The translations under genes and the position numbers were made by a program. A stretch of DNA of 8,184 nucleotides from Candidatus Parcubacteria bacterium (GTDB lineage Bacteria; Patescibacteriota; Minisyncoccia; Phycocordibacterales; Zambryskibacteraceae), in contig JAIFWR010000009.1 of NCBI GenBank assembly GCA_019661805.1, forward strand, positions 1-8,184. The letters are read 5' to 3'. The notes beneath the pieces were generated by a model that saw only the letters and a program-made list of their open reading frames with translations, did no database searches and was not told the origin of the DNA. This document shows positions 5,050-8,184 of the stretch, piece by piece; position 1 is the first letter of the stretch; each line of letters starts with the position of its first letter.

Positions 5050-5069
5050 GGTATTAGCTAGATAATACC
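5050..5069 (+). repeat. Inverted repeat after the membrane-protein gene
   Basis: GGTATTA (5050-5056) and TAATACC (5063-5069) form a 7-bp stem with a 6-nt loop, 8 nt after the TAG stop. It precedes the larger terminator hairpin. It could be an RNA 3'-end hairpin or a protein-binding site. The GTATT half-site also occurs in the dyad before the winged-helix gene. Confidence 0.5.
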
Positions 5070-5076
5070 AAGATAG

Positions 5077-5110
5077 CCAAAACCGTCCCGCTATAGCGGG
5101 ACGGTTTTGG
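5077..5110 (+). terminator. Terminator before the rpsS unit
   Basis: A perfect 15-bp stem (5077-5091 with 5096-5110; arms CCAAAACCGTCCCGC and its complement) encloses TATA. The 3' arm ends in GGTTTTGG, with no long U-run after it. The A-rich 5' side and T-rich 3' side of the stem suggest it could act in both directions. Confidence 0.7.
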
Positions 5111-5126
5111 TACACAGGGAGTTTAT

Positions 5127-5155
5127 TTGACTTCAAGGCCTTATTCCTCTACTAT
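5127..5155 (+). promoter_or_regulatory. Promoter of the rpsS-rplV-rpsC... unit
   Basis: TTGACT (5127-5132, 5 of 6 consensus) and TACTAT (5150-5155, 4 of 6) are separated by the ideal 17 nt. This is the best promoter match in the window. The predicted start is near 5162, giving a leader of about 40 nt before rpsS. Confidence 0.65.
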
Positions 5156-5163
5156 ATGGCCAC

Positions 5164-5187
5164 AAGCGTTTCCACGCTTTTTGTTTT
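5164..5187 (+). promoter_or_regulatory. Hairpin plus U-run in the rpsS leader, candidate attenuator
   Basis: AAGCGT (5164-5169) and ACGCTT (5174-5179) form a 6-bp stem with a TTCC loop, followed by TTTGTTTT (5180-5187). It lies between the promoter and the rpsS ATG, essentially at the predicted 5' end of the mRNA. It could be a weak intrinsic terminator or attenuator, or a 5'-stabilising hairpin. The short stem keeps confidence low. Confidence 0.4.
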
Positions 5188-5201
5188 CCCCAACTTAGCC
5201 C

Positions 5202-5543
5202 ATGACCAGAAGCGCCGCCAAAGGCCCATACGTCGACCCCCGCGTCTTGAAGAAGATCGCAGGAAAGAAACCCATGACCACTGGGGTTATTAAGACCTGG
5301 TCGCGGGCCTGCCAGGTCAGCCCCGAGATGGTCGGATTCACCTTCGGCGTCCACAACGGCCGGGACCACGTCGAGGTCCTCGTGACCGAGGATATGGTTG
5401 GGCACCGCTTGGGCGAGTTCTCTCCCACGAGGAAGTTCATCCGCCACGGCGGCAAGATGCAGAAGGACCTCGAGGTCAAGCAGAAGGAGGGCGAGATCGC
5501 GGCCGCCAAGGCCGCCAAAGGCGCCACCGAGGCTAAGAAATAA
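5202..5543 (+). CDS. rpsS: Small-subunit ribosomal protein S19 (uS19)
   Basis: The 113-aa product is longer than the usual 90-95 aa. The core (about residues 1-86) carries [40 protein letters not shown], and the signature [20 protein letters not shown] (66-84, split here as MVGHRLGEF and [11 protein letters not shown]). The last 25 or so residues form a Lys/Ala/Glu-rich tail. S19 binds the 16S 3' major domain in the 30S head together with S13. In the standard order rpsS follows rplB directly. Here it is about 3.1 kb away and begins a new transcription unit with its own promoter. No SD precedes the ATG. The spacing to rplV is 5 nt. Confidence 0.97.
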   Translation: MTRSAAKGPYVDPRVLKKIAGKKPMTTGVIKTWSRACQVSPEMVGFTFGVHNGRDHVEVLVTEDMVGHRLGEFSPTRKFIRHGGKMQKDLEVKQKEGEIAAAKAAKGATEAKK

Positions 5544-5548
5544 TTTAT

Positions 5549-5884
5549 ATGGCAGAAGCAAAGGCAGAGCTCAATAACTACCGCCAGTCGCCCCGCAAGG
5601 TGCGCACGGTTGCCGGCACGGTGAAGGGCAAGTCCGTTGAGGAGGCGCTCGTCATCCTCTCCTTCGTCGGCAAGCGCGCGGCGCTCCCGCTCCAGAAGCT
5701 CGTCGCCTCCGCCGTGGCAAACGCGAAGAACCTCTCCATCCCCGAAGGGAACCTCGTCGTGAAGTCCTTGACCGTCGACAAGGGCCCGACCCTCTACCGC
5801 AGGCGCCCCCGCTCCCGCGGCATGGCGAACCCGATCAGGAAGCGCACGAGCATGGTCAGGGTCGTGCTTGCCGAAAAGAAATAA
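5549..5884 (+). CDS. rplV: Large-subunit ribosomal protein L22 (uL22)
   Basis: The 111-aa product is of standard length. The core has YRQSPRKVRTVAGTVKGKSVEEAL (split at residues 11-34), LPLQKLVASAVANAKN (47-61), and the extended tunnel hairpin at about 78-98 (KGPTLYRRRPRSRGMANPIRKRTS). L22 lines the exit tunnel opposite L4 and binds all domains of 23S rRNA. In the usual closing motif KRTSHI a Met replaces the His here. The ATG lies 5 nt after rpsS with an AT-only gap and no SD. rpsC starts one nucleotide after the stop, so coupling is likely. The family is clear. Confidence 0.96.
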   Translation: MAEAKAELNNYRQSPRKVRTVAGTVKGKSVEEALVILSFVGKRAALPLQKLVASAVANAKNLSIPEGNLVVKSLTVDKGPTLYRRRPRSRGMANPIRKRTSMVRVVLAEKK

Positions 5885-5885
5885 C

Positions 5886-6542
5886 ATGACACACACCGTC
5901 CATCCGTATGCGCACCGCCTCGGGATCCTCCGCGACTGGAAGAGCCGCTGGTTTGCCCCCAAGGGCAAGTATCAGGAGGCCTTGAAGGGCGACGTCACGA
6001 TCCGCGAGTTCCTGGAGAAGAAGCTCAAAGGCTTCTTCGTCGCGGACATTGAGATCGAGCGGAGCGTGAAGGCCGTCCGCGTCATCGTCTCCTCCTCGAG
6101 GCCAGGCATGATCATCGGCCGGGACGGCAAGGGCGCCGAGGTACTCCGCGCCGAGGTGAGGAAGCTCCTCGAGAAGAAGGGGCTCTTGAAGGACAAGGTG
6201 GACGTGAAGCTCGATGTGAAGGAGGTCAAGAACGCGGAGGCAAACGCCGCCATCGTCGGCCAGATGGTCGTCGAGGGGCTCGAGAAGCGCCTGCCCTTCC
6301 GCCGCGTCATGAAGCAGACGGTCGAGAAGGTGATGGCCAACCGGGACGTCCTCGGCGTGAAGGTCGTCCTCGCCGGCATGATCGGCGGCGGCATGAGCCG
6401 CACCGAGACGCAGAAGAAGGGAAGGATCCCGCTCCAGACCCTGCGCGCCGACGTGGACTACGCCGCGACTGTGGCGAACCTCCCGCTCGGCACCGTCGGC
6501 GTGAAGGTCTGGGTCTATAAGGGAGACATTTTCGACAAATAA
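5886..6542 (+). CDS. rpsC: Small-subunit ribosomal protein S3 (uS3)
   Basis: The product has 218 aa, near the usual 210-230. Start 5886 gives the conserved N-terminus MTHTVHPYAHRLG. An in-frame ATG at 5868 would overlap rplV by 17 nt and add six non-conserved residues, so it is rejected. The KH domain is at about residues 40-108, with the RNA-contacting loop GRDG at 78-81. The C-terminal domain shows LPFRRVMKQTVEKVM (136-150), GGGMSRTE (167-174), GRIPLQTLRADVDY and the closing GVKVWVYKGDIF. S3 lies at the mRNA entry of the 30S and contributes to mRNA unwinding. No SD precedes the start. rplP follows after 5 nt. Confidence 0.97.
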   Translation: MTHTVHPYAHRLGILRDWKSRWFAPKGKYQEALKGDVTIREFLEKKLKGFFVADIEIERSVKAVRVIVSSSRPGMIIGRDGKGAEVLRAEVRKLLEKKGLLKDKVDVKLDVKEVKNAEANAAIVGQMVVEGLEKRLPFRRVMKQTVEKVMANRDVLGVKVVLAGMIGGGMSRTETQKKGRIPLQTLRADVDYAATVANLPLGTVGVKVWVYKGDIFDK

Positions 6543-6547
6543 CTTTT

Positions 6548-6964
6548 ATGTTGTTCCCCAAGAAAGTGAAATACCGGAAGTGGCACACAATGAGGCGGAA
6601 CCCGTCCCGTGTTGGCGTCGCGACGAGGGGCGTCACGGTCGCCTTCGGCTCCTTCGGTTTAAAGGCGCTCGGTCCGGCGCGGATCCGCTCCCAGCAGATC
6701 GAGGCCGCCCGCAAAGTCCTCTCTCGCTCGATCGGGAAGACGGGCAGGCTCTGGATCAGAATCTTCCCCGACATGCCGTACACCAAGAAGCCGGCCGAAG
6801 TGAAGCTCGGCAAGGGCAAGGGCGACCTCGAGGGCTACGTCGCCCCGGTCCTTGCGGGCCGCGTCCTCTTCGAGGTTGACGGCACCGACGAGCCGACGGC
6901 GAGGGAGGCCTTGAGAAAGGCCGGCACCAAGCTCCCGGTCAAGACGCGGGTCGTCGCACGATAA
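6548..6964 (+). CDS. rplP: Large-subunit ribosomal protein L16 (uL16)
   Basis: The 138-aa product is of standard length. Motifs in order are LFPKKVKYRKWH (2-13), VAFGSFGLKALGPARI (31-46), QQIEAARKVLSR (49-60), WIRIFPDMPYTKKP (69-82), LGKGKGDLEGYVA (87-99), and LRKAGTKLPVKTRVV. L16 contacts tRNA near the A site and the peptidyl-transferase centre and is a late assembly factor. The Arg that is hydroxylated in E. coli L16 (R81) corresponds here to Lys86, so that modification is not possible at this site. The next gene is rpsQ after only 5 nt. rpmC (L29), which normally stands here, is absent. No SD precedes the start. Confidence 0.97.
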   Translation: MLFPKKVKYRKWHTMRRNPSRVGVATRGVTVAFGSFGLKALGPARIRSQQIEAARKVLSRSIGKTGRLWIRIFPDMPYTKKPAEVKLGKGKGDLEGYVAPVLAGRVLFEVDGTDEPTAREALRKAGTKLPVKTRVVAR

Positions 6965-6969
6965 AACAT

Positions 6970-7212
6970 ATGAACGCAACAAAAGACACAAAAGGGAAGG
7001 TTCTCGAGGGCACCGTTGTCTCGACCAAGATGAAGAACACGGTCGTCGTCCAGGTCGACTCGTACGCGAAGCATCCGAAGTACGGCAAGTTCGTGAAGAG
7101 TAGGAAGAAGTTCAAAGCCCACGATGCTGGCAATACGAAGGTTCTCGGCGAGAAGGTCAGGATCCGCGAGACGAAGCCGATTTCCAAAGACAAGCACTTC
7201 GTAGTAGTATAA
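6970..7212 (+). CDS. rpsQ: Small-subunit ribosomal protein S17 (uS17)
   Basis: The 80-aa product is of standard length and a single OB fold. It shows KGKVLEGTVVSTKMKNTVVVQVD (8-30), HPKYGKFVKSRKKFKAHDAGN (34-54), and GEKVRIRETKPISKDKHFVV (60-79). S17 is a primary 16S rRNA binder near helix 11 of the 30S body. The ATG lies 5 nt after rplP without SD, in AT-rich sequence. In the usual S10 operon rpsQ ends the cluster and follows rpmC. Here it is directly behind rplP and continues into rplN after 6 nt. Confidence 0.96.
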   Translation: MNATKDTKGKVLEGTVVSTKMKNTVVVQVDSYAKHPKYGKFVKSRKKFKAHDAGNTKVLGEKVRIRETKPISKDKHFVVV

Positions 7213-7218
7213 GCCGCC

Positions 7219-7590
7219 ATGATTCAGCCCCGCACCATCGTCCAGATCGCAGACAACTCCGGCGCCAAGCTCGGAAGGATCTTCAAGGTGCTCGGGAGCT
7301 CGAAGAAGCGCACCGCCTCGCTCGGCGAAGTTGTCGTCCTCTCGGTGCAGAAGGCCGAGCCGAGGAAGCAGGTCAAGAAAAAGGACGTCCTCTACGGCGT
7401 CGTCGTGAGGCAGAAGGCTCCCTTTAGGAGGAAGGATGGCACTTACGTCCGCTTCGACGAGAACGCGGTCGTGATCCTCGACACCGCGAAGAAGGAGCCC
7501 ATGGCCGGGCGCGTCTTCGGCCCCGTGCCGAGGGAAGTGGGCGAGGCGGGCTTCCAGACGATCATCTCGAAGGCCCCCGAGGTTGTCTAA
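7219..7590 (+). CDS. rplN: Large-subunit ribosomal protein L14 (uL14)
   Basis: The 123-aa product is near the family norm of 122. Motifs are [20 protein letters not shown] (1-20), [21 protein letters not shown], the [18 protein letters not shown] segment (70-87), and [25 protein letters not shown] at the end. L14 lies on the subunit interface of the 50S and forms intersubunit bridges with 16S rRNA. It is also the docking site of the silencing factor RsfS. It is the first gene of the classical spc group, here continuous with the S10-type genes. No SD is seen in GCCGCC before the ATG. Confidence 0.97.
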   Translation: MIQPRTIVQIADNSGAKLGRIFKVLGSSKKRTASLGEVVVLSVQKAEPRKQVKKKDVLYGVVVRQKAPFRRKDGTYVRFDENAVVILDTAKKEPMAGRVFGPVPREVGEAGFQTIISKAPEVV

Positions 7591-7598
7591 ATAATTTT

Positions 7599-7814
7599 AT
7601 GCACGTCAAGAAAGGAGACAGCGTCAAGGTGCTCGCCGGCAAGGACAAGGGAAAGTCCGGGAAGATCGTGCGTGCCTTCCCCAAGGAAAACCGCGTCCTC
7701 GTCGAAGGCATAAATATTAAGAAGGTCCATGAGAAGGGCAAGTCCAAGGGCAAGGGCAGCATTGTCGAGAAGGCCTTTCCCATCCACGTCTCAAACGTGA
7801 AGCTCGCCAAATAA
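7599..7814 (+). CDS. rplX: Large-subunit ribosomal protein L24 (uL24), short form
   Basis: The 71-aa product is well below the roughly 100 aa of E. coli L24. The N-terminal KOW domain is intact ([21 protein letters not shown], split at residues 5-25), followed by [14 protein letters not shown] and [17 protein letters not shown]. The usual C-terminal 25-30 residues after the VSNV motif are absent, and a clean TAA follows, so this looks like a compact variant rather than a frameshift. L24 is one of two assembly initiators of the 50S, binding the 5' domain of 23S rRNA near the exit. The gap from rplN is 8 nt and AT-rich, with no SD. Confidence 0.95.
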   Translation: MHVKKGDSVKVLAGKDKGKSGKIVRAFPKENRVLVEGINIKKVHEKGKSKGKGSIVEKAFPIHVSNVKLAK

Positions 7815-7825
7815 TTCGCATCCGT

Positions 7826-8184
7826 ATGCACAAGACTTTGAAAGAAAAGAATACGACGCTCGAGGGCTACAAGAACCCGATGGAGAGGCCGAAGATCGTG
7901 AAGGTCGTGGTCTCGGTCGGCGTAGGCTCCTTTAGGGACAAAGCCAAGTTCAAGGTGGTCGAAGACCGCCTCGCGCGGATCACCGGGCAGAAGGCCGCCC
8001 CGCGGGGCGCTAAGGTCTCGATTGCGACCTTCAAGAGTCGTGAGGGCGACGTCGTGGGCTACCAGGTGACGCTCCGCGGCCAGAGGATGGAGGACTTCCT
8101 CGAGAAGCTCGTCCACATCGCTTTGCCCCGCACCAAGGACTTCCGCGGCATCAACCCCGGCGCGGCCGACGAGATGGGGAATTA
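7826..8184 (+). CDS. rplE: Large-subunit ribosomal protein L5 (uL5), N-terminal part
   Basis: The gene is truncated by the window end; 119 of about 180 residues are present. Motifs are NPMERPKIVKVVVSVGVGSF (split at residues 18-37), RITGQKAAPRGAKVSIATFKSREGD (55-79), the conserved VTLRGQRMEDFLEKLVHIALPRTKDFRGI, and the beginning of GNY. L5 carries 5S rRNA into the 50S central protuberance and contacts the P-site tRNA. The ATG at 7826 is 11 nt after rplX, the longest gap in this run, and has no SD. The N-terminal stretch before the conserved core is about 17 residues, within the normal range. The rest of the spc genes should follow outside the window. Confidence 0.95.
   Translation, partial: MHKTLKEKNTTLEGYKNPMERPKIVKVVVSVGVGSFRDKAKFKVVEDRLARITGQKAAPRGAKVSIATFKSREGDVVGYQVTLRGQRMEDFLEKLVHIALPRTKDFRGINPGAADEMGN

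Noticed and set aside
5868..5885. Upstream ATG for rpsC at 5868
   Set aside because: It overlaps the end of rplV and adds MPKRNN before the conserved S3 N-terminus. Start 5886 is preferred.
7213..7221. GCCGCC before the rplN ATG resembles a eukaryotic Kozak sequence
   Set aside because: The gene and context are bacterial. The match is a coincidence of GC-rich sequence.
1..8184. CRISPR arrays, tRNA genes, transposases, toxin-antitoxin or defence genes
   Set aside because: I found no direct repeat arrays, tRNA-like cloverleaf, terminal inverted repeats with transposase motifs, or recognised defence domains. The accessory genes between rplB and rpsS do not resemble a mobile element.

Overview
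This window is a bacterial ribosomal-protein cluster, all on the + strand. It follows the S10/spc order: rplC (3' end), rplD, rplW, rplB | rpsS, rplV, rpsC, rplP, rpsQ, rplN, rplX, rplE (5' part). The genes are GC-rich and the gaps between them are short and AT-rich. The organism is probably a Patescibacteria/CPR bacterium of Parcubacteria type. This is an inference from the shortened L24, the missing L29 slot, the compact spacing, and two accessory proteins of types common in that group (a winged-helix/nucleotidyltransferase-like protein and a short conserved-TM-helix protein). No 16S sequence is present to confirm it.

Layout. 1-2065: end of L3, then L4, L23 and L2 with gaps of 1-4 nt, closed by a strong hairpin at 2075-2102. 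2101-2615: one unrecognised 126-aa protein with its own promoter-like sequence and terminator. 2616-3664: a promoter-like sequence, an L10-leader-like RNA, rplJ (L10) and rplL (L7/L12), ending in a 16-bp hairpin. 3647-4277: a winged-helix protein whose ATG lies next to a -10 box and inside a DNA dyad. 4274-5110: a 228-aa membrane protein (MscS-type TM helices without the MscS beta domain) with a consensus -10 box, followed by two hairpins. 5127-8184: a good sigma70-like promoter, a small hairpin plus U-run, then S19, L22, S3, L16, S17, L14, L24 and L5 with gaps of 1-11 nt.

The classical S10 operon is therefore split between L2 and S19, and the ribosomal-stalk genes rplJ-rplL sit in the break with three unrelated genes. 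Each block appears to have its own promoter and terminator, so the two halves of the cluster are probably transcribed separately. None of the ribosomal-protein start codons has a recognisable Shine-Dalgarno sequence, although perfect AGGAGG sequences occur inside genes. rpmC (L29) is missing from its usual place between rplP and rpsQ. I found no unambiguous new system. The most interesting points are the rearrangement, the SD-less starts, the missing L29, the promoter dyad of the winged-helix gene and the candidate leader elements.
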